Shown here: one piece after another, positions 38,094-49,134 of the stretch
Layout of the letters: each line of letters opens with the position of its first letter
How positions within the stretch are numbered: position 1 is the first letter of the stretch
Assembly: GCA_024138025.1 (NCBI GenBank)
Contig: JAMXBD010003346.1
Location: 61,143-125,142, forward strand
Length of the DNA stretch: 64,000 nt
Direction of reading: 5' to 3'
DNA from: Combretum micranthum
Lineage: Eukaryota > Streptophyta > Magnoliopsida > Myrtales > Combretaceae
Program-made: the position numbers and the translations under genes
The notes under the pieces: generated by a model
What the model was told of the DNA's origin: nothing
Seen by the model: only the letters and a program-made list of their open reading frames with translations
The model's database searches: none

Positions 38094-38433
38094 ATTTAAA
38101 TAATCCAAACAACCCTAAAATGAAAATGGAAAAGCATAGAAGTAGAGAAAGAAACCTATTAAAACATTTTTCACTCTTAATTATCATATGTTTCGCTCCA
38201 CTTCTAGAGAGACACCATTGGGAATCAATGCAACCGAGATAAATTAAAGAAGTACCGCTTAAAACAAAACTAAAAATATAAAGTAACAATACTTTAGTTT
38301 ATCTATAATAATATTTTATCTTATTTCTCTTTATAATCTGACCAACAAATAAAATCTACTTATTCTTTCATTCGACTTCTTTTCCTTTTTTTTTTCCTCT
38401 TTCCACTAGTGTTTGCTCATTTCTTATCATTCC

Positions 38434-38470
38434 TACTTTATATAGGATTTCTAAATGCATTGTAAGTTTT
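38434..38470. repeat. Left direct repeat flanking the inverted-repeat element
   Basis: TACTTTATATAGGATTTCTA and following bases match 38879-38916 with several differences over about 37 bp. This is far longer than a transposon target duplication. Confidence 0.65.
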
Positions 38471-38874
38471 CGAAAGGGTTAATTATAAAAACATTACCTA
38501 TATTTTGATCACTTTGCAAATATATGATCTGTTTTTTTTTTTATATATAAATAGGTGTCACGAATTTCACACATATGTGTTAAAGCCTTATTAGTCTAAA
38601 AAATTAATTTAATAAAAAATATTACTAAATATAATTAAATAAATAAAAATATTAAAAATTATTTTTAAAAATGAGAAAAATTAAAAAAATGTAAAATTAA
38701 TTTTTATGACCAATAAAATATCCACATTTTTCATAGTAAGATTATTAAATAATATTGACTTCTATATGAAAACATGGATTACCTATTTGAAAAAAAAAAA
38801 AAAACATAAATGATATGTCTGCAAATTAGTCAAAACATAAATAATGTTTTTTCTTTTTTAATTAAACCCTTTCG
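38471..38874. mobile_element. MITE-like inverted-repeat element, TIRs of about 100 bp
   Basis: The left arm starts CGAAAGGGTTAATTATAAAA and the right arm, read in complement, starts CGAAAGGGTTTAATTAAAAA. Similarity continues inward for about 100 bp through a poly-T run to AAATAGGT. The AT-rich middle has no coding potential. Long terminal inverted repeats suggest a Mutator-like MITE, but no clean 9-bp target duplication was found. Confidence 0.7.
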
Positions 38875-38878
38875 AAGC

Positions 38879-38916
38879 AACTTTATCTAAGATTTCTAAA
38901 TACAGTGTCATGTTTT
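38879..38916. repeat. Right direct repeat flanking the inverted-repeat element
   Basis: AACTTTATCTAAGATTTCTA and following bases are the partner of 38434-38470. Confidence 0.65.
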
Positions 38917-39172
38917 GAATCGTATTGCTCACAGCTTAATTAATACCATCATGCATACCCATAAAGCCATAGAAAATGAAAACAATTTACGAAAGAACAT
39001 GAAAACAATTAAACAAAAAAATAAAAAGAGGGAAACAAGAAAATCATCAACACGATAACCAGTGATACATAGCATGTGAGAAACAGAACGTCTGTTACAA
39101 ATTAATACGTGATGAAGAAATTATACATTACAACTGCTAACTCCAAACACATCCCATAACGTTTCTCTCTCC
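38917..39172 (-). other. psaD 3' flank
   Basis: AT-rich sequence beyond the stop codon. TGTAATGTATAATTTC, on the sense strand about 40-55 bp after the TGA, resembles a plant far-upstream/near-upstream polyadenylation element. The cleavage site cannot be placed from sequence alone. Confidence 0.4.
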
Positions 39173-39805
39173 TCATAAATCATAAACTTGTTTGCCAGTA
39201 AACTTGACCTCAATAGGGTTAACATTTTTCCCAATAGATCTCATGTTCAGCCCAACACCCTGTCTTCCAGGGTTAACCTTCTCAGGATACACACCATCCT
39301 TAGGGTGCAAATATTGAACTTCTCCATTAGGGAAAACCCTGTAAAACTGGTATTTAATCTTGTACTTTGACCTAAGTCTAGTACCCAGTGCCAAACACTG
39401 CTCTTTCCGAGCCAATTTCAACAAGTTAGGGCCTTGTCTCATTATAGCAGCACCGCCAGTTGGCATCTCAAAGATCTGCTCCTTAGGAGAGTCCCATGTG
39501 ATCACATAAAATTCTTCCACTTGAGCCTTACGGAGAAGACCACCAGTGCTGCCTCCAAAGATGGGCGAAGGGGTGTTTGGGTCCAATTCAGGTGGTGTAA
39601 AGCCGACTGGGGCCGGGGGGGCCTCGGCGGGTCCTCCTTCGGCAGCAGCAGCTGCCCTAATTGTTTTAGAGAACTTACTGGTCCGGGGAGGAGCATTGAA
39701 GGATAGAGAGAAGGGTTGCTTCCAAGGCACCGCAACGCGGTCACCGGAAGCCGGGGTGGTTACGGTTGTTGGTGTGAATAAGGATGCTTGGGTTGCCATT
39801 GCCAT
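39173..39805 (-). CDS. psaD: Photosystem I reaction centre subunit II (PsaD), chloroplast precursor
   Basis: A stromal subunit of photosystem I that forms the docking site for ferredoxin and stabilises PsaC on the reducing side. The 210-residue protein in one uninterrupted exon has the usual length of plant PsaD precursors, and plant psaD genes are normally intronless. Residues 1 to about 50 are a transit peptide ([10 protein letters not shown] start, rich in Ser/Thr/Ala and basic residues, no acidic residue except Asp22). The mature part starts around [10 protein letters not shown] with an Ala/Pro-rich arm, then the invariant core: [16 protein letters not shown] (74-89), [20 protein letters not shown] (96-115), [20 protein letters not shown] (118-137), the basic patch [17 protein letters not shown] (143-159) and the end [14 protein letters not shown]. 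The Met used is followed immediately by the canonical MATQASLF and is the only sensible start. Stop is TGA. Coding GC is well above its flanks. Intact, no sign of retrocopy decay. Confidence 0.97.
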   Translation of the reverse strand: MAMATQASLFTPTTVTTPASGDRVAVPWKQPFSLSFNAPPRTSKFSKTIRAAAAAEGGPAEAPPAPVGFTPPELDPNTPSPIFGGSTGGLLRKAQVEEFYVITWDSPKEQIFEMPTGGAAIMRQGPNLLKLARKEQCLALGTRLRSKYKIKYQFYRVFPNGEVQYLHPKDGVYPEKVNPGRQGVGLNMRSIGKNVNPIEVKFTGKQVYDL

Positions 39806-39940
39806 GAAAAGTGTGGATGATGGGGCTTATGGGGTTATGATGGAAGTGAAGGATGGATGAGTGGTTTTGTGGTCGTGGGAATATAGATGGGTGGTGTGGA
39901 TTTGGGTTTGGATAAGGTGATATATTTTGGACCAATAAGA
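39806..39940 (-). promoter_or_regulatory. psaD: psaD promoter and 5' UTR
   Basis: On the gene's sense strand, reading toward the ATG, there is an inverted CCAAT motif (ATTGG, 39932-39936), then a TATA-like AAAATATA (39921-39928), then CTTATC (39911-39916), the complement of the GATAAG I-box found in light-regulated plant promoters. From there to the ATG the leader is rich in C and A, typical of photosynthesis-gene leaders. A start of transcription some 30 bp after the TATA-like site would give a 5' UTR of about 90 nt. Motif calls are by eye. Confidence 0.55.
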
Positions 39941-40629
39941 GTTTAGGATTTTGATACGTACTCTTAGCTCCACCTTTCTTTTCTTCAATTCTTGTGTTAG
40001 AATCTCTAGCTTGATCAATATCTAGTTTTGAGCAAGGATAAGGACTTATTTATTTGTTTATTCACAACTATTAGCAACACGCCCCAAATTTTATTTCTCG
40101 TAATGAATAATTAATGTTCCGCAGTGTCCACCCATAGTTAGCGTATTTATCTTTGGATAAATATTAAATTTGGTATTTAAATTTTAAATAAAAAATAGAT
40201 TTGATACTTGAACTTCCTTTAAGTGTTTAATTTAATATTCAGTTAAATATTTTATGATTACTTATACTACATTTTCAATTTATTTTTTCTATTTGTTAAT
40301 GTTGAATAGACAACCTCTCATTTAATTCGTAATGCTTCTCAAAACAATATTTGATATGCTCTTCCATATTAGAAAATAGAGTAAACGATATCAATAAATT
40401 AAAAAGTTTAAAGTACAGATGTCAAGTTAAATTTTTATATAAAGTGTAATAAAATTAGACATTTTTAAATAAAAATAATAAGTTTAAGTAAATTTTTTTA
40501 CAACTAAACAATGTATTATGAAGTAAACATTATTACTTTCGTTATATTAAACTATAATATTGTACAATTTAATGACTACTAGATAATTTTCCATAAAATA
40601 TATACCATTTTAGATGACTTATGGCATTC
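39941..40629. other. AT-rich sequence upstream of psaD
   Basis: No gene or transposon end recognised. It could include distal psaD regulatory sequence. Confidence 0.45.
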
Positions 40630-40807
40630 GAATATATAGAAATGTAATATCAAATTACGTAAAAGTGGCGAATGTGCCAAAGTTCCATTAGTTTGATTAA
40701 ATAATGTATATAACGGGTGAATATGTGGAAATGTAATGTCAAATTATGTAAAAGTTGCAAATGTTCCAAAGTTCCATTAGGTTGATTAAATAATGTATAT
40801 AACGGGT
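40630..40807. repeat. Direct tandem duplication, 2 x 89 bp
   Basis: 40630-40718 and 40719-40807 are two copies of an 89-bp unit (from GAATAT(A/G)T to TATAACGGGT) differing at a few positions, about 0.8 kb upstream of the psaD start codon. There is no coding capacity. Confidence 0.9.
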
Positions 40808-43794
40808 GAGTAAGTAACATTATCGTACCTTGTACTAATAATATTTTAGTCAACTAGGTGAAGGTATTCAAGATTACTGGGTATCTTCTAGGTTCCAAGA
40901 ATCTATTATACAAGGCATAATAGGGTACATCATTGCATTGTAGCGTATATTCATCCTAAAACTCGTACCATGTATTCAAAGATATAGGGCATAAGTTTTA
41001 AACTACTCCATGCCTACCCTCAAACAATCATTAGGCAGCGGTGATAATTAATAAAAAAATAATACATCTATATTCTGGGTCCTACTTTTATCAAAAAGAC
41101 AAAATGATGACAAACATGCAAACACATTAAAATAAAAGTTTATATTATTCTAATAACTGAACAATATTAGGTCATGAGCGATATCATTGGTATAACAACG
41201 TGCACATAGAGGTAGAAGTGTAAAGTTGAAATGCAATAGATTACTAGTTATTAGGGGCAGGAGAAAAAAACAGACCTAACTGCCAAACTAAGCTAAATAT
41301 ATATGTGTGTATATATATATATATTTAACGTAATTTGGTTTAGAAAATTCTCAATTCATACCAATTCGCAAATTTATGATGAGTATGGAAAGATAAATCG
41401 AACCAATCCATAATATTGAAACAAACCTATTTAAAAAAACATAATAATATTTTACTTGTAACTATAAATTTTTTTATAATGATTGATCAAAAGCTCTACA
41501 TGCTTGATAGGCATAAATTATTTATGATTTCCTTAGGATATTAAATGCAATTTAGTGTTTATTTAGAGAATTTCTTCATGAATTGGTACTTAAAAACTAT
41601 ATTTATTCATTTCAAGTAATTTTGGAACAAGTCAACAACAATTACCTACTTTTAAGCAAAGGATCATTTAGGTAATAATGGGTGTTATAAGGGTTAATAA
41701 ACTCTATATGTGAAGATTAGAAACCTACCACACCCATTATCAAGGAAAGAGACGATCAATGGCCATCGCTGGATGCATCACATGCATGATCATTTGCTGA
41801 TGAAGAAGGAAAATCCATTTACCTGCATATCATGGGTATTATGAGGAGAAATTTGTTGGTCAGAAAAAATCACACCTTCCATCACCCCCTTGATGAAGGG
41901 TGTGATCACCCTTGTTTGCTTATTTTTAAAGACTGAACCGATTTCTTTGAAGGGAAACATATGTGAAACATTTCCATGAAGGGTTATGTCCAAATGGGCA
42001 TCTTATTGGGGTATAAATACCCAGTACCCTTAAGATAAAGAATAAATTTCATACACATTATCATCTTTCCATTGTATTGTTTTTTTTCCTCAAGATATTG
42101 ACATTTTAGGGAACATCTCCCTCCTTATATAGGGGGGAGAGGGTGTGTTCATAGTGAATGTTATGTGCATCTAAGTGTTTAGTTTTGCAGTTATTATTGA
42201 AGAACTCGAGAGAGTTCAGGAAGTGTATCGTTCATGTTGTTCAATTGAAGAGACTCCAGATGCCAATTCAAATTCATTCAAAGGGGTTTTTCTTCTCTAC
42301 TCTTGTTGTTTCTTTTTATGTCTTCATTTTTATTAGTTTTTTGTGTTTACTATTGTCGTATCATGTATGAGTAGAGAAGTAGGATTTGTTCTATCACTTT
42401 AACATGAATTTGATATGATCTGTCAATTATCTAATAATCATTTAGATTCAGTAAATTGAACTTAACAAATTCAGGGAATATGATAAGTGTGCAACACATT
42501 TCTTGACTAGATTTCAATGGAAAACATCGATAGATGATTCCATTAAATAGATTTAATTTATTGAACGAATTGCTTATAATAATAGAGATATTATGGTGAG
42601 ACTTTTTGCATTTCTTTATGAGAATTTGATAATTACTAGACTTAAAGCAATTTTAGTTGGCTGTTAACTTGGGAGAGATCCTGATAGGCTAAAGTAAAAT
42701 TAGATTTGAATGATTCTGAGAAGAACATTAATATATTTAATGAATTCTTGAAGATAATTAATTGTTAGAACACCCATTTATTCTTAAATCATGTTAAGGG
42801 GATGAATAAGTCTATTGTTAAATCTTGTATTGTGTATCTTGTTGTGTCAATCAAAGTACTTTTTAGCAAATTAGGAATAGTAACTCATACACAATCTATA
42901 TATTAATCGGCTAGATAGTAGGAGAATTAGAGAGTACTAGTGTCCGTAAAGTTCTCTATGGAGACAACTCTATACTCTACTCTATGCTATTAAAACGATA
43001 GGTGCACTTACCTACTAAAACCGGTTTAGGAGTAGAACATTAGATTTATAAATTATTAAAACTCAGGAGCACTCTAAAAAGAGGACCATCAATGTTCATA
43101 TGGTTTTAGTATGATATTTATTATTTAATGAATATTTGTTGGTATTATTATTATTAACATGTTCTTACTTAAAATTATTTTTTTAGTTCCAAGGTATATT
43201 CTTCTATTGTTGACTTAATATTGTTTTTCAATTAATTGTTTTAACTCCATGGAAAATAAACTTTGTTTATTTTGTTATGTCTCTCATATTATGTATTAAT
43301 TGTTCAATATATTTTGTTAATATATCACTTTTATTTGTATATAACTTTAGTTGGTAGATGATTTATTTTTTTAGCCAAAATTTTTGTAGATAATTAACTA
43401 GATAGTGTTGTAGAGGATTGTAAATTATGTCTTACTATGTATCGATTAGTGAATGTGCTTTATTGATAGATGACTAGTTGTTGACTAAATGATTTTTTGG
43501 AGGATTAAGAATTATAAATGTGATGGATTTATGAAGTATTTTGTTGTGTTTTGTAACTTTGACTTTGTCAAGTAATTTAAATATTTGAATATCTATACAA
43601 ATATAAAAGATTAGACCTTTTTTTTTCTACTTAGAACTTTGATTTATTTGTAATTTAAACTAAACCAAACCATTATTTAACAGTTTGAAAATTTTTTTAA
43701 TCCAAATCAAAACATTATTATTATTTTCTTCCATTACAACGACAGAGGGGAGCATCAAATCTGGTAACTCTCATTTGAGAGACTAGGGATAATA
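40808..43794. other. Unassigned AT-rich sequence with an LTR-like remnant
   Basis: An (AT)n/(GT)n run lies near 41300-41325. GGTATAAATACC at about 42010 is a strong TATA-type box about 130 bp before a short GC-richer stretch. ACGATAGGTGCACTTACCTAC near 42994, counted from ACGATAGG, resembles the 3' end of some plant LTRs. Together these suggest an old LTR in roughly 41640-43050, but its termini were not found and no coding region accompanies it. Confidence 0.35.
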
Positions 43795-44209
43795 TGTTAG
43801 ACCCGGCCTATCTCTTAGCCCAGCCCACGTATTATCTTACTTACCTTAATCCCTCGTTCACTCCGAAGAATCCTCTTTCAGCTAAGAACCCTAATCTCTA
43901 TTCTTTCTTCTCAGTGTATCTCTACTTGAAGCCCTAATAGACTAATGTGTGTTTGTTGTGTAGGTATGAAATGGCAGATTCGAGTATGCCAGATTCCAAC
44001 ACCCAGTAATGGGATGCAAATGCTTCGGTGATCCCTTTCTATTATTTTTCGTATCTTTTATATCACTCTGTTCATACATGTAGTTGCTGAGCTGTACTAT
44101 TCTGTTACAATGACTCTATTCTGTTGGCTATAACTACTTTTGTATGTTTACATATAAATCTTTGATGGATATAGTCTTTACATGCTTGTTCTGTATCCTT
44201 GCTGTAACA
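43795..44209 (-). repeat. 415-bp LTR of the short-LTR chromovirus
   Basis: Plus-strand ends TGTTAGACCC and GCTGTAACA give TGTTA ... TAACA termini. On the minus strand AACGGGAGAAAGT, a polypurine tract, comes just before the LTR. The boundary on the left was set by the TGTTA motif alone. Confidence 0.6.
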
Positions 44210-44593
44210 ACTTTCTCCCGTTCTTGAGAAACAATATTGTCCTCAAGGTTGAAATTAGGGTAAATGGTCCGAAAATGATCAATGTCTTCCCACGATGAGT
44301 CTTCAGGATGGACACCTGTCCACTGAACCAAAAGTTGAGTCACCTCTTGATCATTTTCAATAATAACCCTAGAAGCCAGAATTGTTAATGGTTCCAAAAG
44401 AGGGTTATTTTGATAAGAATTAGGGGTAATTCTAGAGATGGAAAAACTGAGCCATGAGCTTGTTTGAGAATCGAGATGTGGAAAACATTGTGTATCTTAG
44501 AATTTGCAGGCAACTCAACCTCATAAGCACATGACCCTATCCTTCGAAGTATCTTATAAGGGCCATAAAATCGCTTAGATAATTTGTGAAAGC
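44134..44593 (-). pseudogene. Integrase C-terminus with chromodomain tail (short-LTR chromovirus)
   Basis: The frame at 44134-44397 contains VQWTGVHPEDSSWEDIDHF and IYPNFNLEDNIVSQ, the chromodomain-like tail of chromovirus integrases (the VKWxGxxPEDxxWED pattern). To its right, in other frames up to 44593, is the GPY module (YGPYKILRRIGSCAYEVELP, then HNVFHIS). The domain is thought to bind methylated histone and guide insertion. The last codons run into the LTR. Element 3 was inserted at 44594 and cuts off the rest of pol. Confidence 0.75.
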
Positions 44594-47500
44594 TGTCACG
44601 CCCCAGCGGGTACCCTAAACGTGACAGCCCGCCGTACGCAATATTAAAACTTAAGAATGACTACCTCGGTCACTCGAAAGCTTCCATATCGGTACAAGGC
44701 GTACATTCACAACAATGGGAGACTGGTGGAGTAATGCGTTTTAAGACATTGGCAGCGGAATATGCAAAATAACACTTAATATATATTTCATTGAAATAAA
44801 AGTCTTACAGCTTCTAAGGGGCATTCCCCCGATAAATCATAATAACATGGCTCTAAAAATAACTAAAGCTAGGAGATTTTAGAAGAAATCTATTCTATAA
44901 CTTCAAAATAGAGTTCCTCCAAAAGCTTCTCAAAATAAGGATTCTAACCGGGGAATCAAGGTGGTCTCGGGTGCAAAAGATAATCCTGCAATATCAAAAG
45001 TCTATAGGAGTATAAGCATGACTAGCTTAGTGAGATATTCCTTAAGCAGTAGTTTTCATAACAACAGTCAAACAAGTTTATTAATCAAGCATATGAATGC
45101 AACAACCATATGATGAAACATTACATACGACTATCCGGTTTCGTATGTTTGATGGATTTACCCCTCCATCGGTGGTTAGGGAATGCTTTGAACTGGGTCT
45201 TGAACAACCTCCTCAAAGTTTGCGCGCGTCTTGGGTTTCAACGAACCGTACTACTAGTCCCCGGGCCTTCCATGCCCAAAGCGATCGACCCGGCTTGGCT
45301 ACACCTTGAGGTCGTATTCCCCGTACGTCCTAACCCTCAAGATGTAACTAGGCAGCTTACCTTTCCGGTCCCACGCTGAGGAGTAGTAGCAAAACTTCGA
45401 AATGATATTCTAAGTGATATGCATGAGCAATTTATTATATGAGGATTTCAATATGACATTAAATCATTTAAAGCGATCAAACAATATTTGCACACCTAAC
45501 AATACTTGCACGGAAACATTTATATCAATTACAAATCGGGTTCCGATATACTTATCGTTCATTGATCGCACACAACGAGTCACATACATAATTCCCATAA
45601 TATCCCACATGCATATCAATTTTATCTTTTTCCTAACATCTAGTGCTCTATTCTACAAGCACATGCGCGAATACATAAGCGTAAAGGAAACTCACTCGTC
45701 CATAGCGCTCTAGGAGTCGAAGTAATCCTCGGGGAAGACAAGATCGTGATCCTCGACACCTAAACAAAAGAAATACCCAACATGAGTATTTCATCCAAGA
45801 TCTATTCAAGTTCTATACTTCTATCTTAAAGAATTCGTAAAAATCGTATGGAATGGAAATTCCAACTTAAAATGGCCATAACTTGCTCATTTTAACTCGG
45901 AATTTCGCATATTATATACCGATTTCTACCTACTCGAAAAGATCTATCTATTTCTAAGGTTATTTTCATCAAAAGAAGTTATTTAGGTCTCGGAATAGTA
46001 GCGTACAGATTTGATACGAATTTTCCAAACTTTAAAACTAGAGTTTTCAAATTTTACTTCACTCAAGGGCTTTTGTACAAAAATATAGATATATAGTATG
46101 ATTGAAAAATCCCTTGAATATATGTATATACATATATGTATAATCTCATACTATATGCATGAATTTGGTGTTGTCTCAACAATGGTTTTGTAAAACAAAT
46201 GTCTTGAAAGTGAGATAAGCTTAAGGCTTGAAAAGAATTTTATTTTTGAAAAATTTCCTAAGTTATCATAAATGAGTATTTCCTCCTTTTAACTCATTCC
46301 TTCAAAAAGTTATTTTAATCTTTCAAGATTTCCATAAATTTATTTCTAGCGTTTTGGAAAACAAAGTCTTTCTAAATACTTTATGGTTAGTTCCACTTTT
46401 AAAGAAATCATCTTATAAGTTATTTTTGAAAAACTTATCTTAGACTTTAGTGTTGGTGGAAAACTTTGACAATTGAATCTAAGAAATCCTTTGTTTAAGT
46501 CTAAAGAAACTTTCTTATTTATTTGAAAAGAGAATTTATATTAACTTTACTTTATGTATTTCTTGGTAAAAACCATATATTGTTACTATCTTTAGAAGAA
46601 TATTTGTTTAAGATAAATTTCAAACCTTTAAGGAAAATAACTTCTTATGTGACAAAATTTATATTTAAAAAGAGTTCTTATTCTTATTTTAAGAAAACTC
46701 ATTTCTATTATGATTGAGACAATAACAACATATTCATGTATGAATGAGAGTTTTTGACTATGAAAAATATAAAACAACATAAATGAAGTAAGAGCATAAA
46801 AGTAAAGTCAAGTATTGGGAACCTTAGCTTCATCAAGGTATCCCGGGACTAAGAATGGACTAGTCCTCAAAAGAAAAGAAAAGCAAGGAAATAAAATTGT
46901 TTTGACTTGATATGGACAAGTCTAAGACTAGAAAGACTAGTCTTAATATTGCATAAAACAAGTAAATAAATAAATTGCAAGACTTGAAAATAAATAAATA
47001 ACAAGTGAGCTTATATGCTCTAAATAAATATATATACATAATACTTAATAAGTTAGGTTAGAAACAATAATAACAATATCAACATAATAGTAACATAAAG
47101 AAAACAAGAACATGAACAAAAACAAAACATGAATAAATTGTTGCTTCTTTAACTCAATGAGTCTAAGAAACATACACTAAACTCATGTTAAGTTATATGA
47201 ACATGATGAGTAAATAAGAGAAGTTTTACCTTTTTACCTAAAGTTTATGTGTTGGTTGAAGAAGAAAAGAATGGGTTGTATATTATGTGGGAATGGATTT
47301 TCTAAGGAAAAGAGAGAACTTGAGAGAGATGTTGGGAGAGGAATTTTGTGGAGTGATTTTGGGAGAGTTTTAGTATGAATTTTTGTTGTGTGAAAGAATG
47401 GAAGAGGGAGGAGGTGTGTGATTAAATTTAATTGAAATTGAAAATAAAATTGATGGAAGAGGGGCATAGGGGCGCCGGTTTTGGTACTTGAAGGGGGGAG

Positions 47501-48100
47501 AAATAATTATTTTTGTTTGTTTGGTATTAAAAGAAGTAATGTGTAAAGTGTGATGTGATTAAAGTTGTATGGGAAGGTAAATTGTAAGGTATAGGTATGG
47601 TAGAGTGTAAGAATAGAGTGTAAGAAAAAGTAGAGATAGGTGAATAGTAATGAATAGTAGAAGAGTACTATGAATAGTAGACTAGACAATTAAAATACCG
47701 ATAGTAAAGTAAATACACGTAAAAGGCCTATATCTATTATTTTTAGATACCGAAAAATTCTAAAATTGATATTTTTGAAAACCTTATATTTTTACGAATC
47801 TATTGGTGTTGTCGGAATATTTTTGCTATCCGGTGCTCCGGGGCACGGTTTTCGAAAACTGATCCGGATCGGATCTGAAAGACATTAGAAAAATTCGAAT
47901 CTGATATTTTTAGACTTCCTTATATAATTACGAACCATATTCCACAATTATTTCAATTTCGTTTTCTAGGGTTTAAGAACACGGGAGTGCCGAATCTCGA
48001 TTCACTAAACTAATCGTATAACTAGGCTAACTTTAGGGTTTCGTTTCAACTTCCGGTTCTTAGGGTTTACTAATATCATCGAAAAATCTAGGGGCTTACA
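44594..48100 (-). repeat. 3' LTR of element 3
   Basis: 3507 bp, plus-strand ends TGTCACGCCCC and AGGGGCTTACA. Contains the shared central block (TTTTAACTCGG at 45890-45900) and three palindromes within about 105 bp: TCCCGGGA (46841-46848), GGACTAGTCC (46857-46866) and AAGACTAGTCTT (46933-46944). Confidence 0.9.
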
Positions 48101-48114
48101 ACCTACCCTCCTTA
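48101..48114 (-). other. Polypurine tract of element 3
   Basis: On the minus strand AAGGAGGGTAGGT directly precedes the 3' LTR, like the tract of element 2. Confidence 0.75.
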
Positions 48115-48124
48115 AAGAAAGTTT

Positions 48125-49134
48125 TGTCCTCAAAACTTGGCTATCGTACCTGATTCTTCAAAAAGATTCGGATATTTGCGTCGGATCTCATCCTCGGCTT
48201 CCCAAGTTGCCTCCTCATGGGTGTGGTTCCTCCAGAGGACTTTGACATATTTGATCTCCTTGTTCCGAAGCTTTTGGACCTTCCTATCCAAAATCTATAC
48301 TGGGTGTTCCTCATAAGTGAGGTTCTCCTTTAGCAACGCTCCAACTCTACTACTCGTTCTGGATCTGCTACATGCTTGTGTAAGACAGATACATGAAACA
48401 CGTTGTGCACACCTGACAGGTTTGGCGGCAAGGCAAGGCGATAGGCTAGATCTCCCACTCGTTCAAGCACTTCAAAAGGTCCAATGTACCGTGGGCTCAA
48501 CTTTCCTTGTGAGCGTACCCGATGTATACTATTGATGGGATTTATCTTTAAGTACACATGGTCTCCTACTTGAAATTTGAGAACTCGCCTTTTCAGATAT
48601 GCCCAGCTTTTCTGTTTATCTTGGGCCTCTTTCATTCGCTGTCGGATTATCCTCACTTTGTCTGTTGCATCTTGTACCAAATCCGGTCCAATAGCGAGCT
48701 TTTCGACATCATCCCAAAATAGAGGCGATCTACAACATCGTCCGTACAAAGCTTCATATGGCGGCATTTGTATGGTCGAGTGATAGCTGTTGTTGTAGGC
48801 AAACTCTATGAGCGGCAAATGAGCATCCCAGCTTCCTTTAAATTCCATAACACAGGCACGCAACATGTCTTCCAAGGTTTGGATCGTCCGTTCTGATTGT
48901 CCATCGGTTTAGGGGTGATAAGCTGTGCTAAAGTGCAACTTTGTCCCCATACACTTTTGTAAACTTGTCCAAAACTTAAACACGAATCTGGGATCTCGAT
49001 CTGACACAATCCCAGCAGGTACTCCATGTAAACGTACTATTTCCCTTATGTAAAGCTTGGCTAGCTTGTCCAATGAGTACGTCATGTTGATTGGTATGAA
49101 ATGAGCTGATTTGGTCAAGTGATCTACTACGACC
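48125..49134 (-). pseudogene. Integrase of element 3, C-terminal part (most of core, GPY module, chromodomain tail)
   Basis: 48909-49118 encodes LTKSAHFIPINMTYSLDKLA and the second catalytic Asp in IVSDRDPRF. It ends at a TAA where the clade has the Gln codon of HPQTDGQSER, a single C-to-T change. 48330-48875 continues with LEDMLRACVMEFKGSW, YGRCCRSPLFWDDVE, FQVGDHVYLKINPINS and GPFEVLERVGDLAYRLALPP. A frameshift near 48335 leads into the tail WRNHTHEEATWEAEDEIRRK (about 48175-48240), a chromodomain-type ending that is otherwise well kept. The first catalytic Asp codon lies a few codons from the inserted unit at 49135. Confidence 0.85.

Larger units (their letters stand above)
43795..44593 (-). 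mobile_element. 3' end of a short-LTR chromovirus (Reina-like), split by element 3
   Basis: The 3' LTR (43795-44209), polypurine tract and integrase C-terminus with chromodomain tail are present in minus orientation. The rest would lie to the right of element 3, beyond the window. The compact LTR suggests the Reina clade of chromoviruses; that assignment is tentative. Confidence 0.65.

Noticed and set aside
39173..39805. psaD as a retrotransposed (processed) copy because it has no intron
   Set aside because: Plant psaD genes are normally intronless; there is no A-tail or target duplication and the frame is intact with promoter-like motifs.
39434..39860. Several open frames of 80-104 codons overlapping psaD on both strands
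   Set aside because: They are shadows of the GC-richer psaD exon in other frames; only the PsaD frame has protein similarity.
45097..45379. Open frames of 70 and 89 codons on the plus strand, with near copies at 59163-59445
   Set aside because: They are antisense within the two LTRs of element 3. Their conservation is explained by LTR duplication, and they have no recognisable domain.
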